From Rhipicephalus microplus (taxonomy: Eukaryota; Arthropoda; Arachnida; Ixodida; Ixodidae), in NCBI RefSeq assembly GCF_043290135.1, contig NC_134704.1:21705001-21769000 (forward strand): DNA of 64,000 bases, read 5' to 3'. Under the pieces are notes generated by a model. That model was not told the DNA's origin. It searched no databases and saw only the letters and a list, made by a program, of their open reading frames with translations. Both the position numbers and the translations under genes were made by a program. How positions within the stretch are numbered: the first letter of the stretch is position 1; every line of letters starts with the position of its first letter. Shown piece by piece: positions 34,946 to 44,175 of this stretch.

Positions 34946-35249
34946 CACCACAATTTACCCACATATGTCCGCCACACAGTTCACTGCATTGCCCAAAGGT
35001 CCACATTCACTAACCTCAAAATACGCAAGAAGTGAGAAAAAGTATGGACACATCTAGCGGATTGTGAAAATCCCCAAATTAGAAGTACACCACCCCTTTT
35101 TTTTTATCATATATACCCTATCATCTCAAAAACTATACATCATGTTAATGTTACATTGCATGTAACTTCTTCAAATATTTACAAGCAACACCCTTCCATG
35201 GTCCGCAAGCAAGATCCAAAAGAAACCAGCGGGAAATCGAATTTGACGC

Positions 35250-36674
35250 TTAAGTTATAGCGTCCCATACAAGACGTTTAACTGCTCTAACCATTTGACA
35301 AGAGTAAGGAATCGGAAGCCAGTGGAAGAATTCTCGACCGTAAGCTCGTATGAACCTAAAGCTGTGTATCACCAGGTTCCCAACCTCGAAATCACAAGCA
35401 TACACGCTGGAATGTCTGTATGCCAGTCGGAGGCGTTGCCTCCAGGCGCACCAGTACAACCACGCCTGAATCATTTCATCCTTCCCACGAACGCCTTGCT
35501 TGAGCTCGTAAGCCGCTAATCGTTGAGACATCTTAACAGAAGCGACCTCTTCAACCGAAGATGCCAAAGAGCACCAGTCGGCGTCCTTCCTCGTACAATA
35601 ACCTGCTGGACCATTACTGCCTTCTGGTTCACTTTCCATCCCTTCAGCTTTCTGTATTGCTTGTTCATCAATACTTTCAACCCTTCTGCCTGGGTCATCG
35701 TGATTACCCTCATTGTCACATATAGCTGACCTACATTGCAACTCTACTCTCTGTTCTTCAACAAGTGTTTTTGCATTTTGCTCCAATATTCTTCTAAAAG
35801 CATCATCTACAATTTCCCGAGAACACAAGCCATCTCTCTGTATGGGCAAGTTATAATCATGGTGAAAAACCATGTCCGTAGCGTCTGTTGCTATCTCCAG
35901 TGGCCCAAAACAATAGGTAGCTGCTACATCAGAGCTTTCATTATGGCATTCGCCGGCATTACCTAGGAGACCTTTTATTGCTCCTTCAGCGGAGCTATTC
36001 AGAGGCAATCCTACCTCTGAATAAAGTGCGCTTGACCTCTCACAGGTTTCAAAATACCCTTTACTCTGAATGGAACGTTCTTGTTCCATGCTCACGAAGC
36101 ATTCCTGCGCTTCAATAAGCTTATCGAGTCTCCTAGTCTTTTGACTGTTTACCTCCCTGTCATACTCCTTCAGAGTTTCTTTCTCTAGCGAAAGGTCATG
36201 ACGAGGTACAGGGTCAGTCTCACGTAAATTCAAATCGCTCCCGATGTAACTGCTTTCAGAGCACACCTCATCCACTGGTTGACTACTCTGGCTCTCAGAC
36301 CACGTATATTCAGCGTTTTCCCTCTCAAGCCACTGCTGCAAATCCGCATATTCTAGTTCCAACAGTCTCTTCTTTTCGCGCATCTCAATCTCGAGCAGCC
36401 TTTTCTTTTCACGCATTTCTAGCTCAAGCTGCTCCTTCTTAGCGCGTGTCTCTCGCTCGAGCTTCTCTCTCCTAGCCCGTGTTTCTCGCTCGAACTCCTC
36501 TCTCTTAGCGTGTGTTTGCAATGCAATCTGCTGCTTTTTAGCGTCACATATCGCAGCCCGTTCCTCTTGCGCTTGCGCCATTTGCTTGTCGTACCACTCC
36601 TTGAACTCCGCTCCCTTGAGACTTATACTCTCCGCCAGATCTAATAATTCCGAAGTGCTTTTCATGGCTTTCAT
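35250..36674 (-). CDS. Gag-like coiled-coil protein, right arm (474 aa)
   Basis: The diverged paralogue of the left-arm protein, on the opposite strand. The open frame reaches back into the LTR (to 36,803), but I choose the ATG at 36,674. The leader between PBS and start aligns with the left arm there, and the following residues align (LAESISLKGAEF against LADKMGLTGAEF). Residues about 25-110 are a near-perfect coiled coil with internal repeats (RREKLERETRAKKEQLE, then two EMREKKRLLE units). EVGLPLNSS lies near residue 220, followed by ECHNESSDVAATYCF. The C-terminus again ends KRLVWDAIT. No zinc knuckle or enzyme domain is present. The frame is intact, which is notable in a region where every LINE is broken. 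Confidence 0.78.
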   Translation of the reverse strand: MKAMKSTSELLDLAESISLKGAEFKEWYDKQMAQAQEERAAICDAKKQQIALQTHAKREEFERETRARREKLERETRAKKEQLELEMREKKRLLEIEMREKKRLLELEYADLQQWLERENAEYTWSESQSSQPVDEVCSESSYIGSDLNLRETDPVPRHDLSLEKETLKEYDREVNSQKTRRLDKLIEAQECFVSMEQERSIQSKGYFETCERSSALYSEVGLPLNSSAEGAIKGLLGNAGECHNESSDVAATYCFGPLEIATDATDMVFHHDYNLPIQRDGLCSREIVDDAFRRILEQNAKTLVEEQRVELQCRSAICDNEGNHDDPGRRVESIDEQAIQKAEGMESEPEGSNGPAGYCTRKDADWCSLASSVEEVASVKMSQRLAAYELKQGVRGKDEMIQAWLYWCAWRQRLRLAYRHSSVYACDFEVGNLVIHSFRFIRAYGREFFHWLPIPYSCQMVRAVKRLVWDAIT

Positions 36675-36711
36675 CGCGTCGAAAAATCTACATGAAAAAC
36701 AAACGACTTTG

Positions 36712-36728
36712 TCCTGTCGCGGACGCCA
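36712..36728 (-). promoter_or_regulatory. Primer-binding-site-like sequence, right arm
   Basis: The minus strand reads TGGCGTCCGCGACAGGA, identical to the left-arm PBS. It is preceded by AAT and the LTR end, and followed by a leader that matches the left leader at most positions up to the ATG. Confidence 0.65.
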
Positions 36729-36731
36729 ATT

Positions 36732-37165
36732 TGTGAACCCGACAGCAGGAGGCCCCGGCCGGTGGAAGTCCTGTAGGCTCGGGTCCGGAACCCAACGGCC
36801 CATCTTCAGCGCCCGGTCCGGTGACGACCTTCCGCTTGCACTGCCTGCCTCGAATTCCCCTTGCTCTCGTCTCCCCAGGCTCCTGCTTCAGCTCTGGCCC
36901 ACTTGTCTCGTTCTCATCGGAGATACTACTGTTTCGTGGTGTCAAGCCATTGGGCCTTGAAATCTCCGTGTTCGCTGCCCATTGGATGTTTTACCTTTTG
37001 TTTACTTCACGTCCTGCCACGCATCCTCGTGCTTGACGCTCTTTAACGTCGTCATTCTTGTTTAAGCATCACCGCACGTGCACTCTGGTATTTCTCCTTT
37101 TGTTTTTTTTTCCGTGACGCGCACTTTTCGAAGGCGCGCACTTTGAACGCGCACCACACATCACA
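36732..37165 (-). repeat. Right LTR, inverted, internally deleted (434 bp)
   Basis: Read on the minus strand it equals left-LTR positions 32,015-32,445 plus the terminal ACA, followed by the PBS. A segment corresponding to 32,446-33,067 (622 bp) is absent, with TC microhomology at the breakpoint. The deleted part carries the ATTAAA signal and the presumptive R/U5, so this LTR keeps only U3-like sequence and the last bases. Confidence 0.85.
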
Positions 37166-37170
37166 ATGTG
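37166..37170. repeat. Right target-site duplication ATGTG
   Basis: It directly follows the terminal TCACA of the element and matches 32,010-32,014. Inverted-arm homology stops exactly at this boundary. Confidence 0.8.
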
Positions 37171-37417
37171 TTAATTAGCATACCGTGCCTTGCGTGTTTC
37201 TTGTGCATGAAGTGCGTATGTGCCACCGTTAATAGCGGAACAAAAACAAGCTTTTGTGATGGGTTGGAGCATTGAACGACCCACCCATTACACAATTCGC
37301 ATTGTATGACAACTGCTTGTTCTTTGGCCGTTTTAAAACGCTTTATTAGTCGTATTAACCTGATATCTCTCCCGACATCAAGCCTGTCTAGGGCAAGTCC
37401 ACCAAGAAGTTCCAAAC

Positions 37418-37605
37418 ACCGGCGTGGCTCAGTGGTAGAATACTGGGCCCAGCGGGCCCGGTTTCGAGCCCCACTGTGTCATTGGAACAAGTTTTTTTTT
37501 TCTGATTTTGCGCGATGTGGTTACGGACACCGGCGGTGGCGGACAACTACAGCGCTGCGCGAGACTCGAGTTGTGATCTCATAACATCTATCGCTGTAAA
37601 TAAAA
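37418..37605 (+). mobile_element. tRNA-Gly-like SINE
   Basis: The head GCGTGGCTCAGTGGTAGAAT resembles the 5' part of tRNA-Gly (A box). GGTTTCGAGCCCC is a good B box. The head is followed by CACTGTGTCATTGGAACAAG, a T-run, and a body with GTTACGGACACCGGCGGTGG and GAGTTGTGATCTCATAAC ending in CGCTGTAA. I see only one copy in this window. It is unrelated to Ruka in its body. Confidence 0.6.
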
Positions 37606-40600
37606 AAAAGAACACAAGGGCATCGCGCTCACGTTCCATTTCTGCAACCGATGTAAAAAGGGTCATAATCCTATTGCCGAGGGCAGGGGATGTTTCTCGA
37701 AGAGTGCCGAGTTGTTGCAACAGGCGAGTGGGAAGCAAGGAGCGGGAAGCATAAAGACAAAACCATCCGTGACACTTGGATGGATGCGATACGGCGACCC
37801 GGAAAGAAGCGCTGCCATCAAAGTGATTTCACTTTGGCCGTCTCCGATATGTAGTCAGTCGTTTGAATTTTTTTTTTACAATTTCGCTTCTTCTTTTGCT
37901 AATAGGAAGCGTTTCAAAGACTGTGAGAGCGGCAGCATGTAGGTCGGTTAAGGATCCCGATAAGATGTTTCGTACTTGTCACAGAGAGGACAGGAAAAGT
38001 GAGGGCACACTCGAACGAAGAAATACGATCATGAGTGGAAGTTGCAACGGCGGCTAAAAGCACGGAGCTCAAAGGCGGGAATGTAACTCGAAATATTAGA
38101 CTGAAGAAAGACCGCGTCAGCACAAACAAGCTTAGTTTTTCGGGGCTAGAGACATAAACATACAGAAATACATGGAAATAGAACGCTAAGGGCAGAAGCC
38201 ATTACTCGGGTACTGCTGCCACTTACACCACGTATCGTTGTAAAAAAAATTGCTGCTACAACGAAACAATACTTTGTCCACTTTAATACATAGTAGAGAT
38301 TTCAACAGCAGCGACGATGAAGAACGCTGGGGCTGTATTATAACATAGCCGCTTTGATTTCGTTCAGGTTGTGTTATAGTGTGCTGAGATAAGCTTATTC
38401 TGGCAAGGAAGGTCGTGCCGTTAGTGCTACGTCAAGTTAGCCTTCGAAGCTCGCAAATCACATTTCAGTCATTTACTCCAGACTCTAGTTTCTAATAATT
38501 CGCGTACGGCATATTAGTTCGTATAGGTCAACGTCTGTCGTTTAATGAAGGTTAGGTACGGTTGAATAAGTAAATGTTCTTTGTTCGCAGTGGCCCCGCG
38601 GACATTGGCACTTTTGCAGGTGAGATATTACAGTCATGAGGGCAAGCTTCTTTTGGCGTACGTGGCCCGCAAAATAATCTTCGCCGTAGGAGCAGAGAAC
38701 TTTCAGAGCGCAGATCTTAGACGGCCGTTTCTGCGGTGCGTCGGTGTGCCTTGTCCCTTGCCGTGACCGGGCAACTGGGCACCGCGAAAGGCGACTATAC
38801 CTTGCGCCATCATGTGTACGTCCCCCAAAGGGAGCTCAGCGCACAGTCTCGTGGCGTAGCATTCTATCACCTTCCGACACTGTACCAGGTGGCCCTTTCA
38901 TCCGCGCCTTTCAGCGGAACACTATTCCAGTGAAAAGATCCTTTGGTGAAAAGATGTACCAGTACAGCTGCTAGCGCATGTTCTTCCATGGTGGCCGCTT
39001 TTAGGTTGTCGCTGCATTTTGTTCAAAGTGCATCGGAAAGCAATATTATTTAAGATTTCACTACACTCATTCGCGTGAACTTGTTTCCGTGATGACCATC
39101 AAAGACCGGCAGAGGGGTGTTTTTTGAAGAAAGAGCATGTGTAAACACCACAGGTACTTGTCTGTATCTGTCCATATCCCTCTCAATGCTTTTTTTATTT
39201 CAATATACTGTCAACTGGAACGAGGCGTATACAGAGCAGATCTTGGGTTTCACAAGTGCCGTAATGGCCGGTAGTTTCTGGTTCGTGCATACTCTTCGCC
39301 ATTAGGCAGCTTCGTTCCCTCATGTTACGTCTATCGTAAATATCGGCTGACAACTCTTACACATTCGCCCGCCCGCCCATCCGTCCATACGTTCGTCCGT
39401 TTATCCATCCGTCCATCCGTCCACAACTTTTTTTTTTTCTTTGCCGATACGAAGGCCAATTGTGACTCGTGTTTTAGCGCGTCTCAAAACTTGGTAATAT
39501 TAGTTTATAACATATACTACTCAGCCACGTGGTCTTTAGAAACGATGCGTCAGAGCACCGCCTCCTTTTGTAACAGGCGTCACAAATATATCACGCCCGA
39601 CGTACACCAGGCACTAGCCTGACTGGGACGCTCAGCGTTCCTCTTATGGATGGGCGGCTTTTTTAATTAAACCGGCAGCCCATCCGTATATATTGCGTTT
39701 TATCACTAACATTTTTCTAGAAACATTCTCTGCGCCCTCATATGAGAATTATTATTTTTTTTCCTCTGTGTGCGTCGTCCAGCGAGAAAGGAAGCTTAGC
39801 TTAATAGAAAGGCGTGGTATGCGGCTGTGACGACACAACGGATTGATATATGTCCTTCTATCTACTGCAGACACTCTGCGCACCACTAAAAGAGATAGAG
39901 CACTTAAATATTCAGCGATCAGTTTCACACTGCCCCCGCCTCTGTCCGTCTTAATTTGATTTCAGTTTTATTTTTGCTGTTTACGTATTCTCCTTGTTTG
40001 ATTTCTAGCTTTGTCGACACACATCCGGGGAGAGCGATCGAACCAATCAGGTCAGCGCGGCCGGCACTTCACTTAATCCGAACCCCTGGAGTTATGAGAA
40101 CGTAATTTCCTGCGTTCCTCGAATGACGTCTATTGTGCACGTGCTCAGTGAAGCAACGGCTTATAAAACCGAGGGCGCGGTCTATTCTACGTTGGGTAAA
40201 AAATAAAAAAACTCGCACTGGTAAAAGGAATATAAAAAAATTGTTGCGAGTGCAGGAGGACATAAAGTTGGCGCTAGCATGACATCTGGCCTTGTTCTTC
40301 ATTTATCTTCTCTGGCCACCCCACAAAAAAAATAATTAAAATAAACAAGGGAAGCTTATAACTCGACAATGATGTCGGAAGAAAGCGAGATTAGAATATG
40401 TCCTGCTTGTCTTTTAAGGGAAGGAACAATGGTTAACTGAGGTAATCAGCGAAGTCGTGGCGTCGTTTGACTTATAATAAAAAACTTTACCAACGGATAC
40501 ACCTCGAATTGTCACCGATATTACAAAGTCAGAGTTGTACTTGACATCGACCGAGCTCACAGTCTCTCTCCCAAGCGACATTAGGCGATTGAGGTGTAAA

Positions 40601-41885
40601 GCGATCTGTGTCGCAAATTGCAGATGATGCTATCACACTAAATCTTCTCGAGACAAAATATAAAGCGCTAAAGCACTTGTCATTACCGACACACACAAAA
40701 GAAGATGACAGATTCCCTGCACATACAAATTACAGACTGGAAGGTTAAGAGAAGAAAATTTTTTAGCCCTCATTTCTTTGTTTCTCAGAACCTTTAAAAT
40801 CCCAACAGTTCCCTGCACTTCCCCCAGCTTCATTCTCTTCTAATTTTTAATAAAATATAATGTTAGTATAATATTAAATCAAACACAATTACTTTGTGCG
40901 CATCTGTAAAGCACAATTTTTAAAACTAAGTGAACATGGGCCTAACAGCGCCAAAAGCGAATCTAATCGAATATTGAAACATTTTTATCATTATTCCTTC
41001 GAATATTAGAAAGCTGTTTTCAGTCATGATATTTAACGGTGTTAAATTTTAGTATTATCATTTTTAACAACCCCTCATCTGCAGACTGCTCTTCAAGAAG
41101 TATTACTTACTAAAAGGGCAAATGGAACATTAGGAACAAATACTTTGGTGATGTACTAAGCTTATGTCGAAACGTTCAAACAATTGTAATTTTACTGTCA
41201 TAGCTTTGTTTTATGAGACACGTAGAGTAAGTGTGCAATGATAAATGAACGATGCTACGATGACAATGTGAAAAGATTGCAACAGGTCACGTGAAGCGTC
41301 TACAATACGACGCAACCATGCCAGAATGCACTGTTCATGTATTTTATAATTAAATTGAAGTATGTTGCATGGACCCCATTTCGATGTAATCATTTCAGGT
41401 GATAATAAATCATGAACACCGCATATATCTTTTTTTCCCTGGTTTGTCGAACGAAGGCGCAAAAGTATCAGGAGATTAAGAGAGAGAGAGAGCTAGACCT
41501 AAGTGTGAGACCAGTCTTGAGCTCAAAGGTGGTTGACCTTGTTAGTGCAGGTAAACAAGGCTCGCTAAAATAAATATTTAGTTTACGAGTCTTTGTGTCA
41601 TATATTAGCAGTTTTTTGTGGAAAAATATTTCCATGCTCTTCTGCATTGATAGATTGCGATAATTCTCAAGCTCCCGATGGACATAAATAAAGGTCTTTC
41701 CATACCATACCATATAGAAACGATATGCATGACAACCGTGACAGCAGCGTTGTCTTGTGATAGCTTTAACAGTAAAGATAAGCAGTTTTATTTTTATTTT
41801 CTAACTGGACCTGTTCAAGCTTTTCACTGCACTGGGTGGCCAGAACAGGAATAATCATCATCATGGATCGGCATGCTCTTTGTCC
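37606..41885. other. Unannotated stretch
   Basis: A 4.3-kb interval without recognisable genes. Frames are 83 aa or less. 39,362-39,423 holds CCGTCCATCCGTCC-type units, the same minisatellite motif as the GGGGCGAAGC family. AT-rich from about 40,190 on. Confidence 0.35.
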
Positions 41886-41886
41886 T

Positions 41887-42050
41887 CTTTTTCATCGTCT
41901 GTAGGCCCGTGTACTCAGATTTGGGTGCACGTTAAAGAACCCCAGGCGGTCGAAATTTCCGGAGCCCTCCACTAGGGCGTCTCTCATAATCATATGGTGG
42001 TTTTGAGACGTTAAACCCCACAAATCAATCAATCATCTTTTTCACCGTCT
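41887..42050 (+). mobile_element. 5'-truncated Ruka SINE with target duplication
   Basis: The copy (about 41,901-42,036) starts inside the body at GTAGGCCCGTGTACTCAGAT. It runs through TGCACGTTAAAGAACCCC, AGGCGGTCGAAATTTCCGGA and GGTGGTTTTGAGACGTTAAA to the CAATCAATC tail. CTTTTTCATCGTCT at 41,887-41,900 is repeated with one change at 42,037-42,050. This is a target-site duplication and proves LINE-type insertion. Confidence 0.9.
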
Positions 42051-42089
42051 GCTTAGGTCCCTCAACTCATACGCCAATTTGCCGGTGTG

Positions 42090-42344
42090 GCGAGTCTGTT
42101 CCAAGAGTCACGAAACATACTATAACAACACTCAAGCCGCTGAACTTCCCATGACGTCACGCAACATTTAGTCCCGTGGCTAAAATTGCGTAACATCCCG
42201 TATCAAGTATAGATACACGACTGAAATCGTGCAACATCGCGTAACAACTATTGTCACGTGACATATTACACACAAAAAAAGAAAAACCACGTATCAGCTA
42301 GTCGAGTGACTAAAATCGCGTGGCGTGTACGCATGTGACTGGAA
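42090..42344. repeat. CACGTG-rich degenerate minisatellite, left part
   Basis: Diverged units of about 35-40 bp with the theme GTGACTGAAATCACGTAAC, ATCGCGTAACAGCTAGTC. Many copies contain CACGTGAC. The repeat continues after the LINE insertion at 43,249. Confidence 0.75.
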
Positions 42345-42354
42345 TCACGTAATT

Positions 42355-43248
42355 TGGTTTGTGCCAAATATGGCGTAAAGCATAACGTGAAGTTCTGTGA
42401 CAGCTCGACATCTCAGTGCCCTAACTGTAACGGCGAGCACTTGGCAACAGACAAAGAATGTCCCACCCTGAAGAAAAAAAATGAAAGGTTTTGAAAAAAA
42501 GAGCCAAAGGTAAAGCATCGAAAGAGAAGACTCCCGACCGCAGTACGCGTCTACCCGCTGCAGAAGTCAAAACTGATGTACCTGCACTTTTGAAGTATAG
42601 TATGCTAAAAGCGTACCTCAGAGGAAAGAGCAGAAGCGGAACTTCTCCCTCTCGGCAACATCGTGGCCGGCGCTTCCACAGAAAATGTCCGAGCCAGTCT
42701 CTGAAAAGATCGCTTCTCGCAAAGCGTCGGAAGCAGCTTCTACTAAGGCCCCGCCTACAGTGGAAAAAGATTGCAAGCGAAAGACGGACTCTGTCGAAGA
42801 CGATGGCCAGCTCATCAACCTACTTAAGATGCTGATCAATCTCATTAGATCACTGATTTCTGGTCGTCAGACACCAGGAGCACTTGCCGCAGAACAGCTT
42901 TTTGAGGCGCCTGTCCCAGTTCTCGACGACCTGCACTAAAAACAGTATGAACAGTCGAAAGCCCCGCCCCTTCGTGCTGCAGTGGAATGTCCGGTCATTA
43001 CCTTTATAGACGTTTTTCATGTGACTATTTAATTATTTTTCGCATGTGCGTGTTCCCTCCTTCCTTTTTTTAAAAGCTTTCCTCTTCTTTCTCTTTTTTT
43101 CTTCCCTTTTTCGTCTATGCCTCCCCTTCCAGAAGGAGCAGGCAGGCTTTGTGCCCCTATAGGTGGCAGTTGTCAGCCTGTTCCCTCCCTATTTCCTCTG
43201 TCTTCGTGTTCTCTATATACGCAAACCAAATAAATAATAATAAATAAG
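42355..43248 (+). pseudogene. Internally deleted LINE (ORF1 end, ORF2 start, 3' UTR)
   Basis: It opens inside ORF1 at zinc knuckles: VCAKYGVKHNVKFC (first knuckle, second cysteine changed to Y) and CPNCNGEHLATDKEC (second knuckle). After a stop and frame changes the ORF1 C-terminus reads LINLLKMLINLIRSLI and then PVPVLDDLH (to 42,939). A start codon follows at 42,949, and the first ORF2 residues RPFVLQWNVRSL are the entry to the endonuclease domain. Then the coding text stops, and a C/T-rich 3' UTR with an AATAAATAATAATAAATAAG tail begins. Essentially all of ORF2 is missing. TCACGTAATT (42,345-42,354) and TCACCTAATT (43,249-43,258) may be the target duplication, but both resemble the surrounding minisatellite. 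Confidence 0.82.
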
Positions 43249-43695
43249 TCACCTAATTGAAATCGCGTAACGTCACGTAACAGCTATAGTAACGTGATTG
43301 AAATCATGTGACATCACGTAACATGTATTCACGTGACATTTTATCGGCGCAAAACACGTAACAGCTCATCACGGGACTAAACTCAGAAGATCGCGTAACA
43401 GCTAGTAACAATTAGTCATGTCACCAAAATCACGTAACCTCACGTAGCAACTACTGAAATCTCGTAACCTTACCAACAAGTCAAGTTACACTTTCCCGCT
43501 AAAACGACCTAACAGCTAGATCACGTGACACGTTCTCGCCATAAACCACGTAGAAGCTACTGACGCGACTGAAATCACGTAACATCGCGTAACGCTAGTC
43601 ACGTGACAAAAATCACTTAATATTACATAACTAGTGACTTTACATCCTCCCGCCGGAACCACGTGACACGTGCGTAGTAAGCGGAACCGACGTAA
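43249..43695. repeat. CACGTG-rich degenerate minisatellite, right part
   Basis: Continuation of the 42.1-kb array. At least ten partial units alternate ACTGAAATCACGTAACATCG with ACGTAACAGCTAGTCACGTG. No protein is encoded. Confidence 0.75.
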
Positions 43696-43948
43696 AGTGG
43701 AGAATAGCTGTACAGCTCGCAAAAACTTGGCGTTTCTAGCTAAAGCTTGGCATTATCTTAGGAAAACTTAGCTGGGTCGAACTCTAGCTGCACTGTTGTT
43801 TTTAGCCTTGCGCCAGCACATGCAGGCTGCGCACACTTGATTTTTCGATCGATTATGTGAAACATGGTGAACAAATTCTTTCCACACGCATACAGTCGCA
43901 GTCATATTTTACTTTACGATGATGTGTCACTACTTCTATACCACTTCC
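43696..43948. other. Short unannotated stretch
   Basis: Nothing is recognised. AGCTTGGC and AACTTGGC words recur, possibly a decayed simple repeat. Confidence 0.3.
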
Positions 43949-43963
43949 CAAGTCCTGAGTACC

Positions 43964-44161
43964 CCCGCAGGTCGCGGGATCAAATCCCGGCTGCGGCGGC
44001 TGCATTTCCGATGGAGGCGGAAATGTTGTAGGCCCGTGTGCTCAGGTTTGGTTGCACGTTAAAGAACCCCAGGTGGTCAACATTTCCTGAACCCTCCCCT
44101 ACGGCGTCTCTCATAATCATATGGTGGTTTTGGGACGTTAAACCCCACAAATCAATCAATC
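43964..44161 (+). mobile_element. Ruka SINE with 15-bp target duplication
   Basis: It starts in the 3' half of the tRNA head (CCCGCAGGTCGCGGGATC, with B box GGGATCAAATCCC). It then follows the Ruka consensus closely (GATGGAGGCGGAAATG, GCACGTTAAAGAACCCCAGG, GGTGGTTTTGGGACG) to a CAATCAATC tail. CAAGTCCTGAGTACC flanks it on both sides (43,949-43,963 and 44,161-44,175, sharing one base with the tail). The perfect duplication and near-consensus body suggest a young insertion. Confidence 0.94.
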
Positions 44162-44175
44162 AAGTCCTGAGTACC

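Larger units (their letters stand above)
32015..37165. mobile_element. Inverted-LTR retroelement with two convergent gag-like ORFs
   Basis: A 5,151-bp unit built as a mirror: LTR, PBS, gag-like ORF and purine tract on the plus strand, then five bases (34,875-34,879), then the same order on the minus strand. The termini are TGTGATG at the left and CATCACA at the right, with one pair of 5-bp duplications outside. Both U3 ends face outward. The two LTRs are identical over 431 bp, whereas the ORFs are strongly diverged. No protease, RT, RNase H or integrase is visible, so movement would need enzymes in trans. Each arm looks like a gag-only (pol-less) LTR element cut at its purine tract, exactly where its own 3' LTR should start. 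Confidence 0.85.

Noticed and set aside
36675..36803. The extra 43 N-terminal residues of the right-arm frame (starting MGRWVPDP)
   Set aside because: They are encoded by the LTR, PBS and leader. The left arm has no equivalent, and the aligned start is the ATG at 36,674.
32015..37165. Cut-and-paste DNA transposon with ordinary TIRs
   Set aside because: The termini are TG...CA LTRs with a PBS-like site and gag-like genes. The target duplication is 5 bp and no transposase is present. The architecture fits LTR-element parts better.
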